A program made the translations under genes and the position numbers. From assembly GCF_003149185.1 (NCBI RefSeq), contig NZ_QGDO01000002.1, positions 496,001-560,000 on the forward strand: a stretch of 64,000 nt of DNA, given 5' to 3'. Shown here piece after piece: positions 27,088 through 36,843 of the stretch; positions within the stretch are counted from its first letter, which is position 1; every line of letters begins with the position of its first letter. The notes under the pieces were generated by a model. The model had not been told where the DNA came from, made no database searches, and was given only the letters and a program-made list of their open reading frames with translations. This stretch comes from Sediminitomix flava (GTDB lineage Bacteria; Bacteroidota; Bacteroidia; Cytophagales; Flammeovirgaceae).

Positions 27088-29847
27088 ATGCTTACTATAA
27101 AAAAAATTCTATTTACCTTTTTCCTACTAAGCTTAAATTTCTTACTCTGTTTTGAAGCTTCAGCAACCCACATTCGTGCAGGTGATTTGTCTGTTAGAAG
27201 AATTGGTAATAGCTCATTAGAATATGAAATTACTGTTTTCCTGTATCGTGATTTTGAAGGTATTCCTGCTCAAGCTGGTGAAATTAGCTTTGGAACAGGA
27301 GACTCTGAAAGTGTAAATCCTCAATCGCAAGGTTTTATAAATGATGGAACAACAGAAGTACTTCTTTATCAGACTACTTATATTTTCCCATCTCCTGGTT
27401 GGTACGATATCAGTTATTTAGAAAGTAACCGTAACGATAATGTACTCAACATGGATTTTTCAGGAGCTACTCCTTTTTATATCGAATCTAGCTTTTTAAT
27501 TAATCCAATATTAGGACTGAACTCATCACCTGTTCTTCTGATTGCTCCCGTTGATAAAGCTGCCATAGGACAACGTTTTATTCATAACCCAGGTGCTTTT
27601 GATGCAGAAGGAGATAGTCTTGCATATCGTATGACTATTTGTAAACAAGGAAAAGATACAGACGTTGAAAATTACCGTTTCCCTAATAATCCAAATGAGA
27701 ATTGGACTGAAATGACTGAGGACGGTGACACCCCAGGACAATTCTACATTGACCCCATCACTGGAGACTTAGTTTGGGATGCACCATCTGAAGCAGGAGA
27801 ATATAATGTTGCCTTTTTCGTAGATGAGTTTAGAGATGGAGAAATAATTAGTTCTGTAAATAGGGATATGCAGATTGTTGTGGAAGATTATGATAATGAA
27901 AGACCAGAACTAATTATACCAAATGATACCTGTATCGTTGTTGGAGACATTTTGCTTGACACTATTTATGCCATAGACCCAGACTCCGACAGAGTAACTT
28001 TATCCCTTGAAACGATTGTACCTCCAAATGACGAACCAGACTTTAGGGTTTTAGGGCTTCAACCCCCAAATGGTTATGAAGAAGGTGTATTTACTTGGAG
28101 TCCTAGTTGTGGAGCCGTTAGAGAATTGCCTTATGAATTTACATTTAAGGCGAAAGATGAAAGACAAGGAGGTCGAAATATAGCTGAACTTGTCGATCTC
28201 AAAACATGGCGAGTAACAGTTGTTGGTCCTCCACCTCAAAACCTAAATGCCGAATTGGACGAAGGCTTACCTCAAATCACGTTGACATGGGATGATTATA
28301 CCTGTGAAAATGCTGAAACAATGGTTATTTACAGGAAAAAAGGATCTTTCGAATTTGATCCTGTCTGTGAAACAGGTATTCCTGATTATACTGGTTATGA
28401 ATATTTGGGAGAAGTTCCAATTGATGAAACAACTTATATAGACCAAGACCTTGAAAGAGGAACTAACTATTGTTACAGAATCTACGCAGTATTTAGAGGT
28501 CCACAAGGTGGAGAAAGTATTAGTTCCACGGAAGTATGTTCCTTTGTACCAGACTTATTTTATATGACAAATGTGACTGTCGATGAAACAGATACAAACA
28601 GTGGTCAAATCACTATAAGATGGACACAACCTGATCCTGAATTGGTTGATGACTACAATGTGATCACATATGACTTATACCGAACTACCCAAAGTAATCT
28701 CGGTACCATGACTTTAATTGAGGATAATATTTCTGAAAGTGACACTACATATATTGATCAGATACTCAATACTACCCAAGAAGATTATGCTTATCAAGTT
28801 ACTTTAAAAGGGGACGGTGACTCTATTTCAAGTTCAATACTCACCACACAAGTTCGTTTAGGAGCTGCACCTTCTTCTGAAAGTATTACCATAAATTGGA
28901 AAGCAGATGTTCCTTGGAATCTCACGAGTACCTATCTTCATTATGTCTATCGAAAATTAGCTACCGAAGATGAAAGCGACTATCAGTTAATTGATAGTGT
29001 TTCTACTCAAACGAGTGGCCTATCTTATACCGATACAGGAGCAGAACCATTCACACTGGAAGAACTCACTGAGTATAATTATGTGGTACAAACTTTCGGT
29101 TCCTACGAAGTACCTCTAATCAGGGAGCCTTTGGAGAACTGGTCTCAAGAAATTATCACATCTTTATTGGATACTATTCCACCTTGCCCTCCAGTTCTGA
29201 CATTAGACCTTCTGAACTGTGATCTCTTACCTCAAATTGGAGATATTTCTCCTACAGAAGATTGTATTTCTGATTCATTTGAAAACAGAACTTCTTGGGT
29301 AAATAACCCTGATGAAAATTGTACGGAACCTGTAGCTTATTACAAACTATACTACAGTCCACGTCCTTCGGATAGTAAAGAAGATTATATACTTCTTGAT
29401 TCTCTTACAGACCTTTCATTCATACATTCTGACCTAGTTTCTGTTGCTGGCTGTTATGCGGTAACAGCACTAGATGTGAATGGAAATGAAAGTGACTTCA
29501 GTAATATTGAATGTCAAGACACCTGTCCTCTATTTGAATTGCCAAATGCTTTCAGTCCTAATAATGATGGGATCAATGATTTCTTCACACCAATGAAGTG
29601 CCCAAGATTTGTCAAAGAAGTTGACTTTAAAGTGTTTAATCGTTGGGGAGAACTTATGTATGAAAACAATGAAGACCCATTAATTAATTGGGATGGAACA
29701 AACACCAATGGGAATCCTGTAAGCCCAGGTGTTTACTATTACGAAGCTGAAGTTTCTTTTTACAGATTAGAGGAATCGCAAGAGACTGAAAGGTTCAAAG
29801 GATGGATTCAAGTCCTCACTAACGAAGTTAAAAACGCACCTAAGTAA
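27088..29847 (+). CDS. T9SS type B sorting-domain surface protein (copy 2 of tandem pair)
   Basis: The 919-residue paralogue of the preceding gene has the same architecture and the same landmarks: signal peptide, THIRAGDLSVRRIG, GDLVWDAPSEAGEYNVAFFV, CIVVGDILLDTI, FN3-like modules (ITIRWTQPDP, GTNYCYRIYAV) and the C-terminal sorting domain LPNAFSPNNDGINDFF, VFNRWGELMYENNE, GVYYYEAEV. Both copies keep the paired cysteines around CPPxLxLDxLNC and CYAVTAxDxxGNESDFSNIECQD, suggesting disulphides. Separate terminators after each copy indicate independent transcripts. Function beyond surface display is unknown; adhesion or gliding is plausible. Confidence 0.85.
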   Translation: MLTIKKILFTFFLLSLNFLLCFEASATHIRAGDLSVRRIGNSSLEYEITVFLYRDFEGIPAQAGEISFGTGDSESVNPQSQGFINDGTTEVLLYQTTYIFPSPGWYDISYLESNRNDNVLNMDFSGATPFYIESSFLINPILGLNSSPVLLIAPVDKAAIGQRFIHNPGAFDAEGDSLAYRMTICKQGKDTDVENYRFPNNPNENWTEMTEDGDTPGQFYIDPITGDLVWDAPSEAGEYNVAFFVDEFRDGEIISSVNRDMQIVVEDYDNERPELIIPNDTCIVVGDILLDTIYAIDPDSDRVTLSLETIVPPNDEPDFRVLGLQPPNGYEEGVFTWSPSCGAVRELPYEFTFKAKDERQGGRNIAELVDLKTWRVTVVGPPPQNLNAELDEGLPQITLTWDDYTCENAETMVIYRKKGSFEFDPVCETGIPDYTGYEYLGEVPIDETTYIDQDLERGTNYCYRIYAVFRGPQGGESISSTEVCSFVPDLFYMTNVTVDETDTNSGQITIRWTQPDPELVDDYNVITYDLYRTTQSNLGTMTLIEDNISESDTTYIDQILNTTQEDYAYQVTLKGDGDSISSSILTTQVRLGAAPSSESITINWKADVPWNLTSTYLHYVYRKLATEDESDYQLIDSVSTQTSGLSYTDTGAEPFTLEELTEYNYVVQTFGSYEVPLIREPLENWSQEIITSLLDTIPPCPPVLTLDLLNCDLLPQIGDISPTEDCISDSFENRTSWVNNPDENCTEPVAYYKLYYSPRPSDSKEDYILLDSLTDLSFIHSDLVSVAGCYAVTALDVNGNESDFSNIECQDTCPLFELPNAFSPNNDGINDFFTPMKCPRFVKEVDFKVFNRWGELMYENNEDPLINWDGTNTNGNPVSPGVYYYEAEVSFYRLEESQETERFKGWIQVLTNEVKNAPK

Positions 29848-29884
29848 ACCTAAAAATAAATACACTACTCTCTTTCATAACAGT

Positions 29885-29916
29885 AAAAGGCTAGTTCATT
29901 TTTGGACTAGTCTTTT
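29885..29916 (+). terminator. Terminator of T9SS type B copy 2
   Basis: Arms AAAAGGCTAGTTCA (29885-29898) and TGGACTAGTCTTTT (29903-29916) pair over 14 positions including two G-U pairs, with a TTTT loop, then CTTTTATC. Confidence 0.7.
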
Positions 29917-30014
29917 CTTTTATCATATTATTCAGACAGTAATTCTTTATTTAGAGAAAACCTTTTAGTTCAAAATTGATTATGTGTATTAGAATTTTCT
30001 AAACTAATACACAA

Positions 30015-31022
30015 ATGTCAAAAAAGATAAAGCTTAGTATTCTTGACCAATCCCCTATCGCTAGTCATGAATCTGCTGCTGATGCACTATCAAACTCAAC
30101 GGCTTTAATTAAAGCTGCTGAAAAATGGGGCTATCATAGATACTGGGTATCAGAACATCATAACAGTACTTCATTGGCAGGTTCTGCTCCAGAAGTTCTT
30201 ATTGCTCATTTAGCGGCAAATACACACAACATTAGAGTGGGATCGGGCGGCGTAATGCTACCTCACTATAGCAGTTACAAAGTTGCTGAAGCTTTTAATC
30301 TATTAGCTACTTTATATCCTAACCGAATAGATTTAGGAGTCGGTAGAGCGCCTGGAACTGATGCTCCCGCTATTTATGCACTCAATGCGCATAAGGGAAA
30401 CTACGACACAGATAAATTCCCGCAACAAATTAATGAACTTAAACAATATACACGTTCATCAATTCAATCAGAGGTAGGAACACTTTCAGCTTCTCCACTT
30501 CCGAAAATAGCTCCTCCTATCTGGACTTTGAGTTCTAGTGGATTTGGTGCAAGACATGCCGCTCAACAAGGTGTAGGATTTGCCTTCGCTCACTTTATTA
30601 ATCCAAATGGAGGTGCTGAAGCCATGAAATATTATAAAGAAGCATTTGTTCCCCAAACTGAAAATGACACACCAAATGGACTAGCTTGTGTATTTGTTCA
30701 TTGTGCTGACACAAATGAAAAGGCACTTGAACTTCAACACACCATGGATATTCTGATGCTTTACATTGAAACAGGTAGACGTATTCCTATTGCTTCTTAT
30801 GAAGAATTAAAAGATGTAGAACTATCTCCAGCAGAACAAGGGCGAATTTTACAGAATAGAGAGCGAATGATTTTTGGTACTCCAGAAAAGGTTAAATCTG
30901 AACTGGAGCAATTGGCTGAAAATTATGATGTAGATGAAATTATGGCTGTAACAATTACACATGATTTCAAGAACAGACTACGTTCTTATGAGCTTTTAGC
31001 AGAAGCATTTGAATTGAACTAA
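30015..31022 (+). CDS. LLM-class flavin-dependent oxidoreductase (luciferase-like)
   Basis: The 335-residue TIM-barrel protein is of the bacterial luciferase superfamily. Landmarks are LSILDQSPIA at strand 1, YHRYWVSEHHNSTSLAGSAPEVLIAHLAANT (the WxxEHH segment typical of the group), IRVGSGGVMLPHYSSYKVAEAF, and RIDLGVGRAPGTD. These enzymes use reduced flavin supplied by a reductase to oxidise small organic molecules; the substrate is unknown. It resembles the YhbW-type subgroup. It stands alone and is followed by a long hairpin. Confidence 0.85.
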   Translation: MSKKIKLSILDQSPIASHESAADALSNSTALIKAAEKWGYHRYWVSEHHNSTSLAGSAPEVLIAHLAANTHNIRVGSGGVMLPHYSSYKVAEAFNLLATLYPNRIDLGVGRAPGTDAPAIYALNAHKGNYDTDKFPQQINELKQYTRSSIQSEVGTLSASPLPKIAPPIWTLSSSGFGARHAAQQGVGFAFAHFINPNGGAEAMKYYKEAFVPQTENDTPNGLACVFVHCADTNEKALELQHTMDILMLYIETGRRIPIASYEELKDVELSPAEQGRILQNRERMIFGTPEKVKSELEQLAENYDVDEIMAVTITHDFKNRLRSYELLAEAFELN

Positions 31023-31048
31023 TTCTCTATTCACACTTAAATAACATT

Positions 31049-31089
31049 GGTTTGTTTGCTTTTTGTACTACGTCAAAAGCAAACAAACC
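31049..31089 (+). repeat. 15-bp perfect stem-loop after the luciferase-like gene
   Basis: Arms GGTTTGTTTGCTTTT (31049-31063) and AAAAGCAAACAAACC (31075-31089) with an 11-nt loop. No T-run follows on either strand, so it may protect the mRNA 3' end or be a palindromic repeat instead of a classical terminator. Confidence 0.5.
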
Positions 31090-31272
31090 CTACTTCATCA
31101 CGTCTTTTTTACTTCAAGTAAAACCCTTTCTCAAAAAAGCTTATCCTCCATTAGTTCAAGAAATATATTTGGTAAAAGTAAGTTTTAGAATACTTGTATC
31201 AACACAATCCAATACAACCAACATAACATCAAAGCTTACCATACCAATTTCACATAGAAAACAATCAAGCTA

Positions 31273-33087
31273 ATGGAAAACAAATCTTACGTTAAACAGC
31301 ACAAAAAGAGATTTTTAACCACTCTCCTATTCTTTTTCATCTATCATTTCACTTTAGGGCAAAGTATATACGTCTCTAAATCTGGTAATGATACAAATTC
31401 AGGAACTAAAGAAGCTCCATTTCTAACAATCAATAAAGCTGCTCAAGTAGCAAAAGCAGGAGATGAAGTCATCGTTGGAGAAGGGATTTACAGAGAATGG
31501 ATCAAACCTCTAAGAGGTGGAACTTCAGAAGACAACCGAATTATTTACAGAGCTGCCGATGGCGCTGATGTAAAAATACTTGGATCTGAAGAAGCTAAAG
31601 GTTGGAAAAATGAAAATGCAGAAGTATGGAAAATTAAGCTTCAGGATTCTTTTTTCGGAGAAGATAATCCTTTCAAAAAGTTGATCAAACATGATGAATT
31701 TGTGACTGCTGACGAATCTGGAGACGGATGGGGATGGCTAAAGTACGGACGTAAAGCACACAGAGGTGATGTTATCATTAACGGAAAAGGTTTAACAGAG
31801 AAAGATTCTCTAAGTAAAATACTCGAAAATAGATTTACTTGGTTTGTTGAGGTAGAAAATGAAGAAACGGTTATCTATGCAAACTTTGGTCAACTTAACC
31901 CAAACTCTGAAAATGTAGAGCTGAGTAGTAGAGGATTTGCATTCTTTCCTGAAAAAGTAGGCTTAGGCTACATTACGGTAAGAGGATTTACATTTATGAA
32001 TATAGCTGGACATTGGGCTCCACCTACTGTTTTTCAGCCTGGAGCGTTAGGGACAAATGGTGGGCATCATTGGACTTTCGAAGAAAATATTATCCTTTAT
32101 GCAAAAGCTGTTGCCATTTCCATAGGACTTCCTACCCAAAATATTGCGCCAGAAAAAGCTGGATACCATATTATCCGAAGAAATGTAATCATGCGATGTG
32201 GACAAGGTGGCACTGCAGGACAATCCTATAATTCTCATTCTCAGATTTACGACAATCACATCGAAGACATCAACTACAGAAAAGAATTTGGCGGTTGGGA
32301 AACTGCAGCTATCAAACACCATGGAGGAGATAGCATCATCATCAGAAATAATTTCATTAGAGGTGTTTACACCATCGACCCAGAAATTGGTGCAGCTCAT
32401 GGCATTTGGAATGATTTCAGAAACTCAAATTGGAATGTGAGTAACAATATCATTCTTGATACTGATGCTCATGGAATATTAAGTGAAGCCAATTGGGACG
32501 GACCAAACCTCTATGCCAACAACATTCTGATGAATACAACTATAGGTTCATATTCCACGAGAGGAGATGCTTGGGTACATAACCTTTTTATCAATTGTGT
32601 ACAAAAGTGGGAAAATCAGCCTTGGGGAGATAGAGTACAGATTGGTGATGCAAGATGGATGAATAATATGTTTATGGGAAAAGGTGGTTTTGATACCAAA
32701 ATAGTAGAAGACAATACATTCTACTCACAAAATGCCATGCTCGACTCTACAATTGCTCAGACTTCTGACCAAAAAAGTATTAGTAGTACAGTACCAACTC
32801 AGGTAAAACTCTTTGAAGGCTCGGAAGGAATGGTCTTAACTTTTGATATCGAAAAAGAACTTTCGAAATACGCTACAGCGATACTCAAAAATGATCAAAT
32901 CAATCTTCCTTTTTCATTTGACACAACTATAGATGCAGACATTCATGGGCTGAGCAGAAACGTTGAGGAAAATACCGTTGGTCCATTCGCTAAACTAAAT
33001 ACCTCAAACAGATATTTGATATACCCATATATGAGTCTTTATCACAAAGCAAAATCAATGTTAGACCAAGTACCTCAAATAGATTAA
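31273..33087 (+). CDS. Secreted right-handed beta-helix protein
   Basis: The 604-residue protein has a signal peptide (RFLTTLLFFFIYHFTLGQ) and then SIYVSKSGNDTNSGTKEAPFLTINKAAQVAKAGDEVIVGEGIYREWI, the standard DUF1565-like first coils of a right-handed parallel beta-helix. The following coils contain repeating N-x-(F/I) rungs (RRNVIMRCGQGG, YDNHIEDINYR, IRNNFIRGVYTID, SNNIILDTDAHGIL, YANNILMNTT). This fold is typical of polysaccharide lyases and some glycosidases; conserved H/W residues around AIKHHGGD may be functional. No sorting domain is present, so it is probably periplasmic. The catalytic class cannot be assigned. Confidence 0.75.
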   Translation: MENKSYVKQHKKRFLTTLLFFFIYHFTLGQSIYVSKSGNDTNSGTKEAPFLTINKAAQVAKAGDEVIVGEGIYREWIKPLRGGTSEDNRIIYRAADGADVKILGSEEAKGWKNENAEVWKIKLQDSFFGEDNPFKKLIKHDEFVTADESGDGWGWLKYGRKAHRGDVIINGKGLTEKDSLSKILENRFTWFVEVENEETVIYANFGQLNPNSENVELSSRGFAFFPEKVGLGYITVRGFTFMNIAGHWAPPTVFQPGALGTNGGHHWTFEENIILYAKAVAISIGLPTQNIAPEKAGYHIIRRNVIMRCGQGGTAGQSYNSHSQIYDNHIEDINYRKEFGGWETAAIKHHGGDSIIIRNNFIRGVYTIDPEIGAAHGIWNDFRNSNWNVSNNIILDTDAHGILSEANWDGPNLYANNILMNTTIGSYSTRGDAWVHNLFINCVQKWENQPWGDRVQIGDARWMNNMFMGKGGFDTKIVEDNTFYSQNAMLDSTIAQTSDQKSISSTVPTQVKLFEGSEGMVLTFDIEKELSKYATAILKNDQINLPFSFDTTIDADIHGLSRNVEENTVGPFAKLNTSNRYLIYPYMSLYHKAKSMLDQVPQID

Positions 33088-33508
33088 GTGAAATAAATAA
33101 GAACGTATAGAATTTGAGCAAATGCTATACGTTCTTCATTTTAATGAGTACACACTTCGTTAGATATAAACAATTAACAAGCATTGACTATTTATTAATG
33201 TAAATTAAACATAGACACACTCACGGTTTGATTTCTAAACAGATCCTTTTCTTTCTTGAAATCAAAGATTTCTCAATTCTGCATTTTGTAATATTTGATA
33301 AAAACCCGCAAAAACACGTAACACAGTATGCACTCACCTAAGATACTGATGCCCAATTTGCCTGTATTTATTGTTTTATAGCTTTTCTTAACGCCTTTTA
33401 CCAAAATAAACTGCTCTAAATCTATTTATTTTGCAAACTGAAACTTACCTAACACTCTAATACAGAGTACTAACAAGCAATGTAAAATACGATTTTATTA
33501 AAGGAACT
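33088..33508. other. Intergenic region, 421 bp
   Basis: Begins with the terminator at 33099-33136. The rest is AT-rich, presumably with the promoter of the porin-like gene. No coding frame, repeat or known RNA is apparent. Confidence 0.4.
33099..33140 (+). terminator. Terminator of the beta-helix gene
   Basis: Arms AAGAACGTATAG (33099-33110) and CTATACGTTCTT (33125-33136), 14-nt loop, followed by CATTTTAA. It lies 12 nt after the stop codon. Confidence 0.65.
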
Positions 33509-34801
33509 ATGAAGAAGTTACTATTCACAGTGTTCGCTTTATGCCTAGCACAACCACGCCTATTTGCACAAGAAGAAGATACTAACAACGGAGAAAAATA
33601 CACCCGATTTGAACAACAACCTGGACTAGCTAAAGCTGCCTCCAAAGTTTTTTATTCAGAAAAACCATGGAGTATTAGTGGATTTGGAGAAATATCCTAC
33701 GTAAACGGACACTTAGATAACGGAATCAGTGACTTAGAGTTAACCTACATGAATCTCTACCGTCTTTCGGGTTTCTTTGGTTATCGTTTTTCAGACAAAC
33801 TTATCTGGAACTCTGAAGTGATGTTCGAATACCTTAGAGATAAAGAAGGAAATGACCATCATGAATTCATCATTGAGGCTTTCTTTGACCTATTACTTAG
33901 TAAACAATTCAATGTGAGAGCAGGTCTTTATCCATTGGGTTTGGGGTATATCAATAATAACGACGACCCTGTAATGTTCTACTCTGTGAACCGTTCAGAT
34001 GTAGAACGATTGATCATCCCAAGTACTTGGATGGCAATGGGGGTTAGTTTTTATGGTACGATAGCTCCAAAACTTAGCTATACTTTTGGACTAGCTCAAG
34101 GTATTGAAGCTGCCGAATTTACTTCAGGGACTTGGTTAAGACTCGGTCGTGAACCTCGTTTCGAAGCACCTCAAACTTTAGCTGTAAACCCACAGTTGAT
34201 CTACAATGGAGTTAAAGATCTTTCATTGAGTGCTTCTGCCTATATTGGGCAAACAGGAAATAAAGAACTTATTACTTACGAAGACGGAAGTACAAAAACA
34301 GCCGATGCTATGGTACAACTGTACACGGCATATGCTAGATATAAAAAACACGATTGGGAACTAATGGCACTTGGTTCTTGGGGATTCCTAAATGGTACTG
34401 AAGATATTTACCACTTAACGCAAGCTCGTCAAGGTCAAGCTCAAGTTTTGGGTAGTCAGACAGTCGGTTATTTACTAGAAGGAGGATATGATTTGCTTTC
34501 TTTATTTAACGGAAGAAAATTCTTCAATGATAAAAACTTCTTTATTGACCCTCAGAATGTAGAAATCCCAATCTTTGTGAGATATGAATATATCAACACG
34601 CATAAAAACTTCAATGAAGCATTGATTACTGATGACGCTAACTTCACAATGTTTAATACTGATATTGTAACGGTTGGTGTAAACTTTAAACCTAGAGAAG
34701 AAATTGCCTTCAAATTTGACTATCAATTCCGTATGAGTAGAGGCGGATTGGCTGTTGAAGAAGGAAATATGTTTGAACTTGGAATTGGATTTATATTCTA
34801 A
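33509..34801 (+). CDS. Outer membrane porin-like beta-barrel protein
   Basis: The 430-residue protein has a signal peptide (MKKLLFTVFALCLAQPRLFAQ). A run of amphipathic beta strands follows (WSISGFGEISYVNG, LYRLSGFFGYRFSDKLIWNSEVMFEYL, FNVRAGLYPLGLGY, LSYTFGLAQG, LSLSASAYIG, IAFKFDYQFRM), ending in ELGIGFIF with a C-terminal Phe, the outer-membrane insertion signal. The architecture recalls phosphate-selective or metal-related porins of Bacteroidota, but the substrate is not assignable. It is monocistronic, with a terminator right after the stop. Confidence 0.72.
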   Translation: MKKLLFTVFALCLAQPRLFAQEEDTNNGEKYTRFEQQPGLAKAASKVFYSEKPWSISGFGEISYVNGHLDNGISDLELTYMNLYRLSGFFGYRFSDKLIWNSEVMFEYLRDKEGNDHHEFIIEAFFDLLLSKQFNVRAGLYPLGLGYINNNDDPVMFYSVNRSDVERLIIPSTWMAMGVSFYGTIAPKLSYTFGLAQGIEAAEFTSGTWLRLGREPRFEAPQTLAVNPQLIYNGVKDLSLSASAYIGQTGNKELITYEDGSTKTADAMVQLYTAYARYKKHDWELMALGSWGFLNGTEDIYHLTQARQGQAQVLGSQTVGYLLEGGYDLLSLFNGRKFFNDKNFFIDPQNVEIPIFVRYEYINTHKNFNEALITDDANFTMFNTDIVTVGVNFKPREEIAFKFDYQFRMSRGGLAVEEGNMFELGIGFIF

Positions 34802-35136
34802 TCTAGAAAAGCAGTACACTATTATACCATCCTCGTTTCTATATCTGAAACGAGGATTTTTTATGCTCTTTACTCTCCTATTTGTCATTCAAAAAATGTC
34901 ACATTCATTAGCATTTGATCACAAGAACACAAACCACTAAACACCAAGTACTTACCACGCAAAACCATCATATTTTCAGATATTTCCATTCTTGTCTCAA
35001 AAGAAAAACAACTTTAGAAATCACCTCTCGTTACACTCACCGAACAAGTTCAATCAGCCATCATTTTAGAAGACTTAGGTCTTTCTATATCAGATGGATA
35101 ACATACCGTTTTATGTAAAAATATAAACTAAAAAAT
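34802..35136. other. Intergenic region, 335 bp
   Basis: Contains the terminator at 34829-34862 and then about 270 bp of A,C-rich sequence with no convincing gene. The short open frames here lack codon bias and family resemblance. Confidence 0.4.
34829..34862 (+). terminator. Terminator of the porin-like gene
   Basis: Arms ATCCTCGTTTC (34829-34839) and GAAACGAGGAT (34847-34857), 7-nt loop, then TTTTT. Confidence 0.88.
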
Positions 35137-35421
35137 ATGACAAACTTATCACACGTACTTCAACCTTTAAGAATAATTTTACTATCAGGTATCATCACTT
35201 ATTGCATCTACTCTGCTAGTGGTTTTTTCATCATCTTATTCAATAGCGGTGGTGTTTTATCCAATAGTACACTCCCTGCCCACATCATTGCTTTGACCTC
35301 TCTATCTATGTGGGGAAGCATGATTTACTACAGACAAACAGAGTATTCAAAAAAACTCAACATCTTCCGTTGGAGTCTATTCACTCTCTCCGCTTTATTC
35401 CTATTCTTTGCTAATTATTAA
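35137..35421 (+). CDS. Small membrane protein, function unknown
   Basis: The 94-residue protein has three predicted membrane segments: residues about 10-36 (PLRIILLSGIITYCIYSASGFFIILF), 46-60 (LPAHIIALTSLSMWG) and 77-93 (FRWSLFTLSALFLFFAN). It has a plausible start and a terminator shortly after its stop, which supports expression. I do not recognise the family and it has no partner gene. Confidence 0.5.
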   Translation: MTNLSHVLQPLRIILLSGIITYCIYSASGFFIILFNSGGVLSNSTLPAHIIALTSLSMWGSMIYYRQTEYSKKLNIFRWSLFTLSALFLFFANY

Positions 35422-35461
35422 TCCTCAAAAAGAGTAAAACACCACCGTAACTTACCATAAG

Positions 35462-35501
35462 AAAAGCTCAAACTAGTACCTAAATACTAATTTGAGCTTT
35501 T
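35462..35501. terminator. Palindromic terminator family, copy A
   Basis: Arms AAAAGCTCAAACTAGTA (35462-35478) and TACTAATTTGAGCTTTT (35485-35501) around CCTAAA. It lies between convergent genes. It belongs to a set of five near-identical elements in this window. Confidence 0.8.
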
Positions 35502-35599
35502 ACTTTTACCTAGAATTAAAATTACAATTGAAGTCTGTGTATCTACCCTCGCTTTAAATTTCAGTTGCAAAAAATAGGATACATACCCAGTTTGAATTG

Positions 35600-36520
35600 T
35601 TAGTCTTCAATTTCAGTAAACTTGATTTCTTCATCAAGCACGTCAATTTTAAGTGTCAATTCAGAATCCGTTTCCTCATTTTCAATTTCAACAATGTAAT
35701 ATGTTTCAGTTGCTGTTGACAGATAATCAATATCTTCATCATCAACAACGTAACCTTCGTACTGAACTGATAGTGCTTCTTGAATTTCCGTAGGTAAAGA
35801 AGTCAACTCCGCTTTTGTAGAAATCCACTCATTTGTAAGGATATCAAAAAGTAATTCTTTGTTCACACCATCTTCCATGATATCGATCTCAATTTGGTCG
35901 TCTTCAGTCTCTCGATCGATAATGATAGCCTCAGAATGATAGGTATCAATATATTTCTGAATTGCAGCTGGTAAAGTTGTTGGCAGCAAATCATCATTAT
36001 TATCGTCGTCGTCATCACTCGAATCAACTTTTGAATCAAGCAATACACCTTCTTCCGAATAACGAATCTCTACTTCTGTATCTGTAGCTTCGTTTTCTAC
36101 TTCAATGATATAGATCGTTTCAACACCTAAACGTTCTACTTTTTCCACTTCATCAACTTCCCAAGGTGCTATAGCCCACTCAGAAGCTTCAAAAGCATCT
36201 TTTACTGCTGTAGGAAGACTTTCTTCATCTGTTTCATACTCGGTCATATACCACTCTCCGTCTTCATCAAACCATGCAGAACTGTTCTGTAAATTCGTTG
36301 CTGCAGGTTTAAAACTTACAACACTAAAATTGTTCTTTGTACTCCACTCTACATTGGTTGCACCTTCAAACATTTCATTGAAAGTTTGTTCTGCTAATGA
36401 ATTAGGAGGTGTAACAGGATTAGGAATCGAGTTATTTTCGCTATCATCACTACAACCCATTGTAATGAATACCATAGCCGCTGACAATACTAATGAACTA
36501 ATTTTTGTAAACATAGTCAT
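35600..36520 (-). CDS. Lipoprotein with three PepSY-like repeats
   Basis: The 306-residue protein has a lipobox (VFITMGC, Cys about residue 23). Tandem PepSY-like domains of the Bacteroidota type follow (pattern LP...v...y....i..v......y.iev). The units start near QTFNEMFEGATNVEWS, LPTAVKDAFEASEWAIAPWEV/YIIEVENEATDTEVEIRY, and LPAAIQKYIDTYHSEAIIIDRE, then LPTEIQEALSVQYEGYVVDDEDI/YYIVEIENEETDSEL. An acidic linker (SSDDDDDNNDD, residues about 167-177) separates two units and could bind cations. A second Met two codons in may be the true start. Related proteins are periplasmic and of unknown role. Confidence 0.72.
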   Translation of the reverse strand: MTMFTKISSLVLSAAMVFITMGCSDDSENNSIPNPVTPPNSLAEQTFNEMFEGATNVEWSTKNNFSVVSFKPAATNLQNSSAWFDEDGEWYMTEYETDEESLPTAVKDAFEASEWAIAPWEVDEVEKVERLGVETIYIIEVENEATDTEVEIRYSEEGVLLDSKVDSSDDDDDNNDDLLPTTLPAAIQKYIDTYHSEAIIIDRETEDDQIEIDIMEDGVNKELLFDILTNEWISTKAELTSLPTEIQEALSVQYEGYVVDDEDIDYLSTATETYYIVEIENEETDSELTLKIDVLDEEIKFTEIED

Positions 36521-36843
36521 TGATTTAAACTATTCAGAAAGGGCTTCTAAATAGATAGTCTATAAAATTGGGCGCAAAAATAGTCTTTGTCCTCAAATTC
36601 CGAACACCTGTTTTTATTTGTTTAGATAAGGAAATGAAACAGGAAAATATCCACGATAAGTATTTAATAAAATATTTTTTGCACTTAAAATTTCAGAAGA
36701 CTACGACAAAGTGAGAATGTAAGAATTGTAAAGTTTTACTTTTAAAAAGTATGAAAAGCTCAAGCTAGTACCTAAATACTAATTTGAGCTTTTCATATCA
36801 TTACGGATGAATATTCAGAACCTAATTTATTCTCAATCGGTCT
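36521..36843. other. Intergenic region, 323 bp
   Basis: Holds palindromic terminator copy B (36751-36796) for the reductase gene to its right and, nearer 36520, the presumed promoter of the PepSY lipoprotein. Nothing else is visible. Confidence 0.4.
36751..36796 (-). terminator. Palindromic terminator family, copy B
   Basis: Arms begin ATGAAAAGCTCAA and end TTGAGCTTTTCAT, loop CCTAAA as in copy A. On the minus strand the hairpin is followed by ACTTTTTAAAAG. It lies downstream of the SDR reductase gene. Confidence 0.75.

Noticed and set aside
31052-31273. Open frame of 73 codons before the beta-helix gene
   Set aside because: It runs through a strong hairpin and has no signal or domain.
34915-35118. 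Open frame of 67 codons between the porin-like and small membrane genes
   Set aside because: Low-complexity composition, no family resemblance, and no reason to prefer it over non-coding sequence.
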